From NCBI GenBank assembly GCA_040507225.1, contig JBEVVG010000002.1, positions 434,001 to 498,000 of the forward strand: a DNA stretch of 64,000 nt, given 5' to 3'. The position numbers and the translations under genes are program-made. This document shows positions 27,168 to 36,219 of the stretch, in pieces; positions within the stretch are counted from its first letter, which is position 1, and the number at the start of each line of letters is the position of its first letter. The notes under the pieces are model-generated. The model did no database searches, had not been told where the DNA came from, and was given only the letters and a program-made list of their open reading frames with translations. The stretch comes from Thiodiazotropha sp040507225. GTDB taxonomy: Bacteria > Pseudomonadota > Gammaproteobacteria > Chromatiales > Chromatiaceae.

Positions 27168-27671
27168 ATGCGTCTGATAGTCTTATTGTCGATCTTTCTG
27201 CTCGCGCAACCTCTGTTTGCCCGGGACGTCTATAAATGGGTCACCGAAGACGGCGAGGTGATCTATTCGGAAAACTATCGGCCCGGGGCGGAAAGCATTC
27301 GGGTGCACGACGATAAACGCAAAGCCCGCGTGAATACCGACCAACTCAACGAAAACCCGGATGCCGCAACAGCCGGGGACTACACCGATTTCGCGATCGT
27401 GCAGCCGGCGAACAACGAAACCCTGCGCAGCGCCGATGCCTCCGTTTCCGTGGGAATCTCCCTGTCACCCCCGCTGGCGGAAGGCCATGAAATCTACCTG
27501 TACGTGGACGGCTCGCAGTTGAAAACCCCGATCAAAACCACCCAACTGGTTTTGCAGAATCTGCTGAGAGGGAGTCATACCCTCAAGGCTGAGATTCGTG
27601 ATGAGACCGGCGAGGTGCTGGGACAGACCGCTGGGGTCAACTTCAATCTTCGTCAGGAAGCCCTCGAGTAA
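27168..27671 (+). CDS. DUF4124 domain-containing exported protein
   Basis: A 167-residue protein starting MRLIVLLSIFLLAQPLFA, a cleavable signal peptide, then the DUF4124 motif RDVYKWVTEDGEVIYSENYRPG. The second half (from about residue 75) looks like an Ig-like beta sandwich (SVSVGISLSPPLAEGHEIYLYVDG). The start at 27168 is chosen because an earlier in-frame start lacks a signal peptide and overlaps the glnA terminator. It lies between glnA and ntrB, as DUF4124 genes often do in related bacteria. Function unknown; probably periplasmic. Confidence 0.85.
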   Translation: MRLIVLLSIFLLAQPLFARDVYKWVTEDGEVIYSENYRPGAESIRVHDDKRKARVNTDQLNENPDAATAGDYTDFAIVQPANNETLRSADASVSVGISLSPPLAEGHEIYLYVDGSQLKTPIKTTQLVLQNLLRGSHTLKAEIRDETGEVLGQTAGVNFNLRQEALE

Positions 27672-27823
27672 TTTCTTGCGGGCGGTGATGACACCGTCTT
27701 CCCTCAATCCCCCCTGATCCGTACTCCGCATCTGCCGTAGGACGGGGCCCTCTTTCACCGCGCGGATACATTCCAGCTCGCACCGGTCGTGTATCGGTTG
27801 AAAACTTCGTCCCCGATGATCGC

Positions 27824-27838
27824 GCACTATAATAGTGC
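27824..27838 (+). promoter_or_regulatory. NtrC binding site upstream of ntrBC, overlapping a TATAAT box
   Basis: GCACTATAATAGTGC is a 15-base palindrome with perfect 7-base arms and fits the NtrC consensus GCACYA-N3-TRGTGC exactly. Its centre contains TATAAT (27828-27833), so binding could both repress a sigma-70 promoter and act as an enhancer for the sigma-54 element about 145 bases downstream. No good -35 is seen at the right distance. Confidence 0.68.
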
Positions 27839-27979
27839 ATGATGATGTCCCTCTGTCCCCGTACCCGGGTTCATCCACAGCGACTTTTCGGCCGTTAGGC
27901 CCAGGGTTTGCCCGTGTTAACGGGATCTCCCGCAGGTATGACCCGCAAAGGCGACCTGTTGGAGCCGGTACGGAATTAT

Positions 27980-27996
27980 TTGGTGCGTTTATTGCT
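27980..27996 (+). promoter_or_regulatory. Candidate sigma-54 promoter of ntrBC
   Basis: TTGGTGCGTTTATTGCT matches the sigma-54 consensus TTGGCACG-N4-TTGCT at 11 of 13 defined positions with the exact GG-N10-GC spacing. The predicted transcription start at about 28007 is only two bases before the ntrB ATG, so a leaderless message or a later start would be needed; this lowers confidence. Confidence 0.45.
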
Positions 27997-28008
27997 AAGA
28001 AAGATGCC

Positions 28009-29085
28009 ATGAATCCCTTTCCATCAAAAAACAACATGGAGCGGCGGGTCCTCGAGAATCTGAGCACGGCCATTTTGCTCTTCGATCGTGAATTCAAATT
28101 GCTGTATATCAACTCATCTGCGGAGATGCTGTTCGGTGTCAGCGCACGCAAGATGATCGGTACCCCGGCGAGTGAATTGATTCACTGCGCTGGCGATATC
28201 GTCCAGACCAACCTCTCCCGCTCTCTGGAGACGGGTCAGCCGTTCACAGAACGGGAGCATCAGCTGCATCTGCATGAGAACCAGGAGATCACGGTGGACT
28301 GTACCGTGGTGCCGGTGCGTTCCGGGCAGTACATCAATGAGTTCCTGGTCGAGATACAGCAGGTCGACCGCCAGCTGCGGATTACCCGGGAAGAGCAGAT
28401 CCTTGCCCGCAATCAGGCCAGCCGGGCCCTGGTCAGAGGACTGGCCCATGAGATCAAGAATCCCCTGGGTGGCCTGCGTGGCGCCGCGCAACTGCTCGAA
28501 CGGGAGTTACCCGACGAATCCCTGATGGAGTACACCCAGATCATCATCGAAGAGGCGGATCGGCTGCAGAATCTGGTCAATACCATGCTCGGACCGAACC
28601 GGATCCCCGAAATGAAACCGGTGAACGTACATCAGGTGCTGGAACGGGTGTGCAGCCTGGCCAAGGCGGAAGCCGGTGCCGAGCTGGAGATCACGAAAAA
28701 CTATGATCCGAGTATTCCGAATCTGACCGGTGATATGGATCAGCTGATCCAGGCGTTTCTCAACATCATCCGCAACGGTGCACGTGCGGCCGGACCCCAC
28801 GGGGTGTTGGGGATCAATAGCCGGATTCTGCGCCAGTTCACCATCGGAAACATCCGTCACCGACTCGTGGTCTCCATTGAGATCACCGATAACGGTCCGG
28901 GTATACCCCCGGAATTGCAGGAGCGGGTGTTCTTTCCCCTGGTCTCTGGCAGTGATGGCATGGGCCTGGGGTTGTCGATTTCACAAACACTGATCAATCG
29001 CCATCAGGGGTTGATCGAATTTACCAGTAAACCCGGTGAAACCGTGTTTAGAGTTTTACTTCCATTGGAGCAGGTAGATGGATAG
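28009..29085 (+). CDS. ntrB: Nitrogen regulation sensor kinase NtrB (GlnL)
   Basis: A 358-residue cytoplasmic histidine kinase. An N-terminal PAS domain (ILLFDREFKLLYINSSAEMLFGVSARKMIGTPASEL, residues ~18-55) precedes the H-box GLAHEIKNPLGGLRGAAQLLERELP with His147, and the ATPase domain shows ITDNGPGIPPELQERVFFPLVSG and GMGLGLSISQTLI. It phosphorylates NtrC under nitrogen limitation and is controlled by PII. The ATG at 28009 gives the family's usual short lead before the PAS domain. Its stop overlaps the ntrC start by eight bases. Confidence 0.95.
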   Translation: MNPFPSKNNMERRVLENLSTAILLFDREFKLLYINSSAEMLFGVSARKMIGTPASELIHCAGDIVQTNLSRSLETGQPFTEREHQLHLHENQEITVDCTVVPVRSGQYINEFLVEIQQVDRQLRITREEQILARNQASRALVRGLAHEIKNPLGGLRGAAQLLERELPDESLMEYTQIIIEEADRLQNLVNTMLGPNRIPEMKPVNVHQVLERVCSLAKAEAGAELEITKNYDPSIPNLTGDMDQLIQAFLNIIRNGARAAGPHGVLGINSRILRQFTIGNIRHRLVVSIEITDNGPGIPPELQERVFFPLVSGSDGMGLGLSISQTLINRHQGLIEFTSKPGETVFRVLLPLEQVDG

Positions 29086-30484
29086 AGCGTGCCGAGTTTG
29101 GGTGATCGATGATGATCGCTCGATTCGTTGGGTGCTGGAAAAGACCCTAGAGAAAGCGGAAATGGAGGTCACCAGTTTCGAGAGTGCTGACAAGGTACTG
29201 AGCTCACTCGACAAGGGTCAGCCCGATGTGATTGTCTCTGATATCCGGATGCCGGGTATGGATGGGCTGGAGTTGCTCGAACTCCTGCATGCCCGCTATC
29301 CAACCCTGCCGGTGATCATCATGACGGCACACTCCGACCTGGAAAGTGCGGTTTCCGCCTATCATGGCGGTGCCTTCGAGTACCTGCCGAAGCCATTCGA
29401 CGTGGATGACGCCGTGCAGCAGATCCGGCGTGCCTGCCGACAGCAAAAGACGGTTGAGGACAGGACGGATCTGGTGGACAAGGAACAGACCAAGGAAATC
29501 ATCGGCGAGGCCCCTGCGATGCAGGAGGTGTTTCGCGCCATCGGCCGATTGGCGCGCTCCAACATCACGGTATTGATCAATGGCGAGTCGGGTACCGGTA
29601 AAGAGCTGGTGGCGCAGGCCCTGCACCGTCACAGCAGTCGCGCCAGTGGACCGTTCATCGCGCTGAACATGGCGGCGATCCCAAAAGATCTGATGGAATC
29701 GGAGCTTTTTGGTCACGAACGGGGTGCCTTTACCGGCGCTCAGACCCGTCGGGTGGGGCGCTTCGAGCAGGCGGATACCGGTACCCTGTTTCTCGACGAG
29801 ATCGGTGATATGCCGGCGGAGCTGCAGACCCGGCTGCTGCGGGTCCTCGCCGATGGTGAGTTCTACCGTGTGGGTGGGCATGAGCCGATCAAGGTGGATG
29901 TGCGCATCATCGCAGCGACTCATCAACATCTCGAAGGTCTGGTGAAACAGGGTTCTTTTCGCGAGGATCTGTTCCACCGGTTGAATGTGATCCGGATTCA
30001 CCTTCCGGCGCTCAGACAGCGTCGCGAGGATATTCCCCTGCTGCTCAAGTATTTCCTCAAGAGCGCCGCTGAGGAGCTGGCGGTGGAAAGTAAACTCCTG
30101 CTTCCGGAAACCGAGCGCTACCTGAGCCAGTTGGATTGGCCGGGCAATGTGCGGCAACTGGAGAATATCGCCCGATGGCTGACCGTGATGGCTTCGGGAC
30201 AGGAGATCCATATCGAGGATCTGCCGACGGAATTGAAGGAGACCGATGCCGGGGATTCCCATCCGGATGATTGGCGGCAGTTACTCCGACGCTGGGTCAA
30301 GACCCGTTTGCAGGAGGGCAACGAAGGGATTCTCAATGAGGCGGAACCCGAATTCGAGAGCATCATGATCGAGACCGCTCTGGAGCACACTGCGGGCAAG
30401 CGCCAAGACGCGGCGCGACTGTTGGGTTGGGGACGAAATACCCTGACGCGCAAGATCAAGGAGCTCGGCCTGGAGGATGTCTGA
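29078..30484 (+). CDS. ntrC: Nitrogen regulation response regulator NtrC (GlnG)
   Basis: A 468-residue sigma-54 activator. The receiver domain has acidic DDD at 11-13 and the phosphorylated Asp55 in VSDIRMPGMDG. The AAA+ domain shows Walker A GESGTGKE at 169-176 and the sigma-54-contacting loop GAFTGA at 216-221, with LFLDEIGDMPAELQTRLLRVL as Walker B region. A Fis-type helix-turn-helix ends the protein (HTAGKRQDAARLLGWGRNTLTRKIKELGL). It overlaps ntrB by eight bases. NtrC-type sites upstream of glnA and ntrB are its expected targets. Confidence 0.97.
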   Translation: MDRACRVWVIDDDRSIRWVLEKTLEKAEMEVTSFESADKVLSSLDKGQPDVIVSDIRMPGMDGLELLELLHARYPTLPVIIMTAHSDLESAVSAYHGGAFEYLPKPFDVDDAVQQIRRACRQQKTVEDRTDLVDKEQTKEIIGEAPAMQEVFRAIGRLARSNITVLINGESGTGKELVAQALHRHSSRASGPFIALNMAAIPKDLMESELFGHERGAFTGAQTRRVGRFEQADTGTLFLDEIGDMPAELQTRLLRVLADGEFYRVGGHEPIKVDVRIIAATHQHLEGLVKQGSFREDLFHRLNVIRIHLPALRQRREDIPLLLKYFLKSAAEELAVESKLLLPETERYLSQLDWPGNVRQLENIARWLTVMASGQEIHIEDLPTELKETDAGDSHPDDWRQLLRRWVKTRLQEGNEGILNEAEPEFESIMIETALEHTAGKRQDAARLLGWGRNTLTRKIKELGLEDV

Positions 30485-30693
30485 AGCGGCATTGCGTGAT
30501 TGAGTCTGCTTCATCATCCGTGGGGCGGTGGGCCATGAAGCGTCATGATCTGTGTGGTATCTGCACTTTTGCCAACCCTCCCGCGAGGGTAAGATGCGGG
30601 CTCGTGGCAGGTCAGTGACGGGCGCCTTGGATCGGACCCGATCCCTGTATGGCCTGCGGCTTCAATGGCTAATTCAAGTTGTAGGTACGCATT

Positions 30694-31089
30694 ATGGACT
30701 CCAGCACAATCGATCTGCCAGGCAGTGAAATCGAAGCGGTTGAATTCGACAATGGCACGCTGACGATCCGTTTTTCCCGAGTCATCATCATCAAGACCAT
30801 GAGCGGCTCAGAAGAGCAGACCCGCTGGTGGCAGGCCGGTGCGCTGATCTTCGAAAATGCGGAACCGGAAGCGGATCTGCCTGAATGTCCGTGTGTCTGC
30901 GAGGGTGGGGATGTGGGAGAAAACGTCTACACCTACCGTGACATGGTGCCGATTCCTCTGCACAGCCATGGGCGTGCGCGATGCGATCTGAAGATCCGTG
31001 ATCAGGAACCGCTCAAGGCCTGGGCGGAAGGTGTACGCCTGGAGATGGAGGACCGACCGCGTTACATCGAGCACATCCGCAACGCCTGA
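30694..31089 (+). CDS. Conserved hypothetical protein, 131 residues
   Basis: I do not recognise a named family. The sequence is acidic and beta-rich (EIEAVEFDNGTLTIRFSRVIII), with WWQAGALIFENAE and a cysteine cluster PECPCVCEGGDVGENVYTYRDMVPIP in the middle. It has no signal peptide or membrane segment, so it should be cytoplasmic. The ATG follows GTTGTAGGTACGCATT, a weak ribosome binding site. It lies alone between ntrC and the converging endonuclease V gene. Codon use fits the neighbours, so I regard it as a real gene. Confidence 0.7.
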   Translation: MDSSTIDLPGSEIEAVEFDNGTLTIRFSRVIIIKTMSGSEEQTRWWQAGALIFENAEPEADLPECPCVCEGGDVGENVYTYRDMVPIPLHSHGRARCDLKIRDQEPLKAWAEGVRLEMEDRPRYIEHIRNA

Positions 31090-31145
31090 ACGCCATAGCC
31101 ATGTATCCCGAACACCGGGATTAATAACGATCCAACGCGGGCCTT

Positions 31146-31850
31146 TCACAGACTCCGGGTCACCGCGGCCTTGTCCACCGAGGCCAATCGATGAGCTGCG
31201 CGGGTGGTTTCCGGAAGCCGGAAGCGTCCAGTGCACGAGAGGACGATTTCAATGGCCGTCTCCAGGCTGACCCGGTGTCCCACCGAAACGTAGACCGGTT
31301 GAACTCCCGTTCGGGTGCGCAGGACCGCACCGATACGTTCATCCCCATCCCATAGGGGCACCCAGCAGCCTTTTTCCGGCGCCAGCGGTTCATGGCGTCC
31401 GATGAGTCGTGATTTGGCCACTCCGATACTGGCAATACCCGTCAACAGACCCAGGTGACAGGCGATACCGAAGCGTCGCGGATGAGCCAACCCCTGTCCG
31501 TCGCACAACAGCAGATCGGGAGTGTGTTGCAGCTGCGACAGGGCCTCGAGAAGTGCGGGAGTCTCGCGAAACGACAGCAGTCCGGGGATATAGGGGAAGC
31601 GGGTGGGAGATTGCGCGATAGCCTGTTCCTGTAGCGTCAAACCGGGGTAATCGAGCACCGCGACCGCTGCGCGGGTGATCTGCCCCGCTTGTTCGAATCC
31701 CACATCGGTACCCGCGATTCGCTGCAGGCGGGGGAAATCATCCTGCGTGACCACCCGGGTTCTGAGCTGCTCCTGGAGTAGGCGGGCATCCCCGGGCGAG
31801 AGATCCCAGGTATGGGTGAAGTTCGGTGTTATGCGTGGATCGACGGGCAT
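31146..31850 (-). CDS. nfi: Endonuclease V (deoxyinosine 3' endonuclease)
   Basis: A 234-residue Nfi enzyme that nicks DNA near deoxyinosine. The catalytic Asp49 in AGTDVGFE and Asp117 in LLCDGQGLAHPRRFGIA are present, with the damage-wedge motif YIPG at 87-90 followed by LLSFRE. The conserved VGHRVSLETAIEIVL motif is near residue 190. Length is close to E. coli Nfi (223). It is transcribed toward the 131-residue hypothetical gene, with a small hairpin (ATCCCG/CGGGAT, 31105-31121) between them. Confidence 0.95.
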   Translation of the reverse strand: MPVDPRITPNFTHTWDLSPGDARLLQEQLRTRVVTQDDFPRLQRIAGTDVGFEQAGQITRAAVAVLDYPGLTLQEQAIAQSPTRFPYIPGLLSFRETPALLEALSQLQHTPDLLLCDGQGLAHPRRFGIACHLGLLTGIASIGVAKSRLIGRHEPLAPEKGCWVPLWDGDERIGAVLRTRTGVQPVYVSVGHRVSLETAIEIVLSCTGRFRLPETTRAAHRLASVDKAAVTRSL

Positions 31851-32067
31851 ATGCGGTCACCGGCCGGGATGCTGGCAGGGTCTTTGTGGAACCGCCATCC
31901 GGCAGGAATTTAAATCATAATAAATATTATTTCACTGAGGTAATTTGTAATATACTGCTGTTTGGTAAAGATTCTGCGATTCAGGTCGCTAACTGCCGGT
32001 AACCCCAGTCAAGGACGAGTTCAATCATTACCAGTCCGTTCATTCAATCATCAAGTCGTACTTAATT

Positions 32068-32826
32068 ATGTCAGTTGAGTTATTCAATAACGGTAGCCAC
32101 ATCTGCGTGGCGTTCAGGGACCTGGTTTCCGGCGAAGCGGTGCAAGCCAATCAGTTTCTAATCTACGATCATCAGCATGCCGCACTGATCGATCCCGGTG
32201 GTGAATTGACCTATTCCCGCCTGTTCATGGCGATCAGCGACTACATGAATGTGAAGAAGCTGGACTACGTGGTCGCCTCCCATCAGGATCCGGATATCGT
32301 GGCCTCGGTCAACAAGTGGCTGGTGGGTACCGACTGCAAGGTGGTGGTACCGGCACTGTGGGAACGTTTCATTCCCCACTTCACCCGCCCGGGCCGCCTG
32401 GTCGACCGGGTCGTTCCGATTCCGGATGAGGGTACCAACCTGCAGCTGGGCAATATCCGATTGAAGGCGCTACCGGCTCACTTTCTGCACGCGGAAGGTA
32501 ATTTTCAGTTCTATGATCCGCTCAGCCGGATTCTCTTCTCCGGGGACCTGGGCGCCAATCTGCCACCGGGTGATCTGAATGCGCCGGTGCGCAAGCTGTC
32601 GGAGATTCTCCCCTACATGGAGGGCTTTCACCGTCGCTACATGAATTCCAACAAGGTCTGCCGCCTGTGGGCCAACATGGTACGCCAGCTCGACATCGAT
32701 ATGATCGTACCGCAACATGGGCGTGCCTTCGTCGGCAAAAAAGCGGTCAAGGAGTTCATCGACTGGATTGAAAACCTGGAGTGCGGTGTGGATCTGGTCA
32801 CCCAGGCCAACTACCAACTGCCCTGA
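32068..32826 (+). CDS. Oxygen-binding diiron protein (ODP-type metallo-beta-lactamase fold)
   Basis: A 252-residue metallo-beta-lactamase fold protein of the ODP type, related to the diiron half of flavodiiron proteins but without a flavodoxin domain. The metal ligands line up as His72-X-Asp74-X-Asp76 (SHQDPD), His141 (HFLHAEGN), Asp160 (FSGDLGAN) and His217 (PQHG). Known ODPs sense O2 or act in chemotaxis and c-di-GMP signalling. An AT-rich stretch (31,905-31,965) upstream probably holds its promoter. A PDC-type sensor protein lies head-on downstream, which hints at a sensory role. Confidence 0.85.
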   Translation: MSVELFNNGSHICVAFRDLVSGEAVQANQFLIYDHQHAALIDPGGELTYSRLFMAISDYMNVKKLDYVVASHQDPDIVASVNKWLVGTDCKVVVPALWERFIPHFTRPGRLVDRVVPIPDEGTNLQLGNIRLKALPAHFLHAEGNFQFYDPLSRILFSGDLGANLPPGDLNAPVRKLSEILPYMEGFHRRYMNSNKVCRLWANMVRQLDIDMIVPQHGRAFVGKKAVKEFIDWIENLECGVDLVTQANYQLP

Positions 32827-32949
32827 GTCGGCCGATGCGAGGGAGCGGGGTTGGATGATCCCGCAACCCGCCGCACAGCCCCGCGCATCCGACGCGATCG
32901 GCGTATGCGGCCCATCAGGCAGACATCATCCCGACCTTTCACCACCGGT

Positions 32950-33885
32950 TCAGCCAAACCAGAAGTTAAGGCTCTTATCCAGGAATTCCTCGACCGGCAT
33001 GTAGTGCGAACCGTCGCATGAGAAGGTCAATCCCAGCATTCCGTTCATAATGTTGATCGATGCACTGCGCAGATAGATGGTTTCATCGGCGAAGCGCAGC
33101 GCCTTGAACTGGTCAAGGATTGCGTGCAACTGCTCCCGGGTGACCTTGGCGCGTTGCGGATAGGGATGCAGAGGATAGGCGAGAACAATATCCGGATCGA
33201 TGATCTCTTCGACCCCGTGGATGTGATAGGTATAAGGATCCTCCATCTGCCAGAACGAACAACGTCCGCTGGAGTAGTGGATCTTGCAGTGAAACACGCC
33301 ATGCTCGGTGATCAGATCGTAGACGGTGTTATTGACCGAGTTGATATGTTCATCGAGACGGCTCTGAATCCTCACCTGCATGAACAGTTGTCCCCGCACA
33401 GCGGGATCCCCTTTGAACTGTTGCCATTTTGGCAATTCATTCACACCGTCAGCATTGTCAGCCAGCTTGTCCAGGGAGAAGTCGGCCGCAATGAATCCCA
33501 TGAGTTGAGCATCATGACGTACCGCCTGCAGGGCGGTGACACATTCCCGTTCTGAAAACTGGCTGTGATAAACCGATGACAGCATGATGCCCTTGAAGGG
33601 CAGGTTGTTCTTCAGGTAGGGGCGGCTCGACAGGTCACGCCCCCGCCATTCGGGATCCCGGCCATCCGGGCGGATGAGGGAAGAGATCTCCCGGCCCTCC
33701 AGGTCCCATGCATAAAGGAATTCGCAGTGTGTGATGTCAGCGATGTGCTGTTGCAGGACCTCATCCAGGGCTTCGGCCTGGTGCCATACGGGTACGCACA
33801 GGTTGGCCAGTTTCGACAGGGGTTCCCCGATGGCGCTGGCCAGGGCATCTTTTTTCGAGAGAATGATCTGCTTGATCTGGTTCAT
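32950..33885 (-). CDS. Soluble PDC (double Cache-like) sensor domain protein
   Basis: A 311-residue protein without signal peptide or membrane helix. Residues ~55-145 show the PDC/Cache pattern: LYAWDLEGREISSLIRPDGRDPEWRG, then DLSSRPYLKNNLPFKGIMLSSVYHS, then LMGFIAADFSLDKLA. The second half (FHCKIHYSSGRCSFWQMEDPYTYHIHGVEEI) has no output domain that I recognise. Such stand-alone sensor proteins act through unknown partners. It converges on the ODP gene, with 123 bases between their stops. The ligand is unknown. Confidence 0.72.
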   Translation of the reverse strand: MNQIKQIILSKKDALASAIGEPLSKLANLCVPVWHQAEALDEVLQQHIADITHCEFLYAWDLEGREISSLIRPDGRDPEWRGRDLSSRPYLKNNLPFKGIMLSSVYHSQFSERECVTALQAVRHDAQLMGFIAADFSLDKLADNADGVNELPKWQQFKGDPAVRGQLFMQVRIQSRLDEHINSVNNTVYDLITEHGVFHCKIHYSSGRCSFWQMEDPYTYHIHGVEEIIDPDIVLAYPLHPYPQRAKVTREQLHAILDQFKALRFADETIYLRSASINIMNGMLGLTFSCDGSHYMPVEEFLDKSLNFWFG

Positions 33886-34073
33886 GATGGGAACCGTAAA
33901 TAGTAGCGAAGGTGGTTGTTCATAAGCGTTATGGTTTTGTTATCTGGCTGCGTATTCCACAGGCATACCCGGGGCGTGATTGGCTGGGCCGCCGGGTGTA
34001 AAGATGCGGGTCGCGTTTGGGTGTACAATCAGCTGTTCTTTATACCAAAAAATGCTGCTAAAGGATCTTTTCC

Positions 34074-35144
34074 GTGACCCCATTGAAGAATGACCGCTTT
34101 TTACGCGCCTTGTTGCGTGAACCCGTCGACATGACCCCGGTCTGGATGATGCGACAGGCCGGACGATATCTGCCGGAATATCGGGCAACGCGGGCCAGGG
34201 CGGGCAGCTTCATGGATCTGTGCCGCAACCCGGAACTGGCCTGTGAGGTGACCCTGCAACCCCTGGAGCGTTATCCCCTGGATGCGGCGATTCTGTTCTC
34301 GGATATTCTCACGGTGCCCGACGCCATGGGCCTGGGGCTCTATTTCACTGAAGGGGAGGGGCCGCATTTCGAACGCCCGGTCACCGATGAAGCGACGGTG
34401 GATGCTCTTGGCATCCCGGATATGGCCACTGACCTGGGTTATGTCATGGATGCAGTACGCACCATTCGCCGTGAACTGGACGGACGGGTGCCGTTGATCG
34501 GCTTCAGCGGCAGTCCCTGGACCCTGGCAACCTACATGGTGGAAGGGGGCGGCACGAAGAACTTCTCCAAGGTGAAGCGGATGATGTTCGATCGGCCGGA
34601 TCTGATGCATCGTCTGCTCAGCAAGGTTGCAGCGGCGGTCACGGATTACCTCAACGCACAGATCGAGGCGGGCGCCCAGGCGGTCATGATCTTCGATACC
34701 TGGGGTGGCGTCCTCACTCCGCAACACTATCAGCACTTCTCCCTGGATTACATGAAGCAGATCCTTCAGGGTCTGAAGCAGGAGGCGGACGGTCGCCGGA
34801 TTCCGACTATTCTGTTTACCAAGGGGGGCAGTCTGTGGCTGGAAAGTATGGCGGACAGCGGTTGTGATGCGCTGGGTATCGATTGGACCCTGAGTCTGGC
34901 GGACGCGCGCCGTCGGGTGGGTGACCGGGTTGCGCTGCAGGGAAATCTGGACCCCTGCACCCTGTATGCCTCGGCGGAGCGGATTCGCGAGGAGGTGGGC
35001 CTGGTTCTGGCCAGTTACGGCCGGGGTTCGGGTCATGTGTTCAACCTGGGTCACGGCATTCATCCGGAAATCGATCCGGAACGCGCGGGGGTGTTCGTCG
35101 AGGCGGTACATGAAATGAGTCAACCCTACCACACGCCGGAATGA
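34074..35144 (+). CDS. hemE: Uroporphyrinogen decarboxylase
   Basis: A 356-residue enzyme converting uroporphyrinogen III to coproporphyrinogen III in heme synthesis. The N-terminal signature PVWMMRQAGRYLPEYR, the second signature IGFSGSPWTLATYMVEGGG, and the FNLGHGIHPEIDP C-terminal motif are present. Length matches E. coli HemE (354). The start is GTG at 34074, with AAGGA eight bases upstream. The dehydrogenase gene follows 10 bases later, so the two are probably co-transcribed. Confidence 0.97.
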   Translation: MTPLKNDRFLRALLREPVDMTPVWMMRQAGRYLPEYRATRARAGSFMDLCRNPELACEVTLQPLERYPLDAAILFSDILTVPDAMGLGLYFTEGEGPHFERPVTDEATVDALGIPDMATDLGYVMDAVRTIRRELDGRVPLIGFSGSPWTLATYMVEGGGTKNFSKVKRMMFDRPDLMHRLLSKVAAAVTDYLNAQIEAGAQAVMIFDTWGGVLTPQHYQHFSLDYMKQILQGLKQEADGRRIPTILFTKGGSLWLESMADSGCDALGIDWTLSLADARRRVGDRVALQGNLDPCTLYASAERIREEVGLVLASYGRGSGHVFNLGHGIHPEIDPERAGVFVEAVHEMSQPYHTPE

Positions 35145-35154
35145 GGTCGATCCG

Positions 35155-36042
35155 ATGAGAGTTTTGATTCTGGGATTGGGTCTGATGGGTCTGCCGATCG
35201 CCCAGCGGCTGATTCACAAAGGTCATGAGGTGACGGCCTGGAACCGGGGGGCCTCCCGGCTCGAGGCGGCCAGGACCGCAGGGGTGCCGGTGGAGGAGGA
35301 CCTCGGTCGTGCCCTGTCCGACAACGAACTGCTGCTGCTGACCCTGAGCGACGCCGATGCGATCGATGCGGTGCTCTTCAGCGCGGCTCTGGAAGGACGA
35401 TTGCAGGACAAAACGGTGATTCAGATGGGTACCATCTCTCCGGAGGAGAGCCGCTTGCTCGCACAGCGGGTGCAGACCGCCGGTGGCGCGTATCTCGAGG
35501 CCCCGGTGCTGGGCAGTATCCCGGAAGCCCAGACCGGAGAACTGATCGTCATGGCGGCGGGACCCGAACCGGTCTATCACCATTGTCTGTTGTTGCTCAG
35601 GGGCTTGGGCAAGGATGTGGATCTTGTGGGCGGTGTGGGTCAGGCCGCGGCGATGAAACTGGCCATGAACCAGCTGATCGCGGCCTTGACGGTTGGATTT
35701 TCGCAAAGTCTCGGGCTGGTCAAGGCCGAAGGCGTTGATGTCGAGCTGTTCATGAAACTGCTGAGGGAGAGTGCGCTCTACGCTCCGACATTCGACAAGA
35801 AGCTGCAAAAATACCTTGAGCACGACTATGCAAGGGCGAATTTTCCCCTTAAGCACCTGATCAAGGATGTACGCTTGTTCAAGCAGGTGGCGGAATCCTC
35901 AGGGATGAACGCGGAAGTGGCCAATGCCACTCTCGAGGTTCTGATCAAGGGTCAGGAGGCCGGATACGGAGAGGATGACTATTCCGCCCTGTACGAAGCG
36001 ATCAACCCGGGTTTTGATGCGGAAACGGATATCGGGTGTTAA
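35155..36042 (+). CDS. NAD(P)-dependent beta-hydroxyacid dehydrogenase (3-hydroxyisobutyrate dehydrogenase family)
   Basis: A 295-residue Rossmann enzyme. The dinucleotide motif GLGLMGLPIAQRL begins at residue 7, and the family substrate signature EAPVLGSIPEAQTGELIVMAAG and the catalytic Lys in GQAAAMKLAMNQL (near residue 168) follow. The family includes glyoxylate/succinic semialdehyde reductases and tartronate semialdehyde reductases, so the substrate is open. It starts 10 bases after hemE. Confidence 0.88.
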   Translation: MRVLILGLGLMGLPIAQRLIHKGHEVTAWNRGASRLEAARTAGVPVEEDLGRALSDNELLLLTLSDADAIDAVLFSAALEGRLQDKTVIQMGTISPEESRLLAQRVQTAGGAYLEAPVLGSIPEAQTGELIVMAAGPEPVYHHCLLLLRGLGKDVDLVGGVGQAAAMKLAMNQLIAALTVGFSQSLGLVKAEGVDVELFMKLLRESALYAPTFDKKLQKYLEHDYARANFPLKHLIKDVRLFKQVAESSGMNAEVANATLEVLIKGQEAGYGEDDYSALYEAINPGFDAETDIGC

Positions 36043-36219
36043 AAATCGCTGGTCACCTGGATTGTTTGTACTATACAATTATAGAAAATACAGGGATCTG
36101 TTCGGTTCACCAGAAATATGTAGTACACAGCATCGCTATTGGCGGATCTCGTTAAGCACGATTTTCTGAGTAGACCGGTTGATCCGAGTTTCCAAAAAGC
36201 CCTGAAGCGGGAGATCGAC

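Larger units (their letters stand above)
27672..28008. other. Intergenic region before ntrB
   Basis: A 337-base gap with no convincing gene. It holds an NtrC-type palindrome at 27824-27838 and a sigma-54-like promoter at 27980-27996, both listed separately. An open frame continuing upstream of ntrB from 27835 has no ribosome binding site and crosses these elements, so it is not used. Confidence 0.6.

Noticed and set aside
29204..30262. 352-codon minus-strand frame inside ntrC
   Set aside because: Antisense to ntrC; no motif or start signal.
30485..30693. Possible small RNA after ntrC
   Set aside because: The gap has GC-rich hairpins (for example GGATCGG/CCGATCC at 30629-30644), but nothing matches a known RNA such as 6S, and there is no promoter plus T-run terminator.
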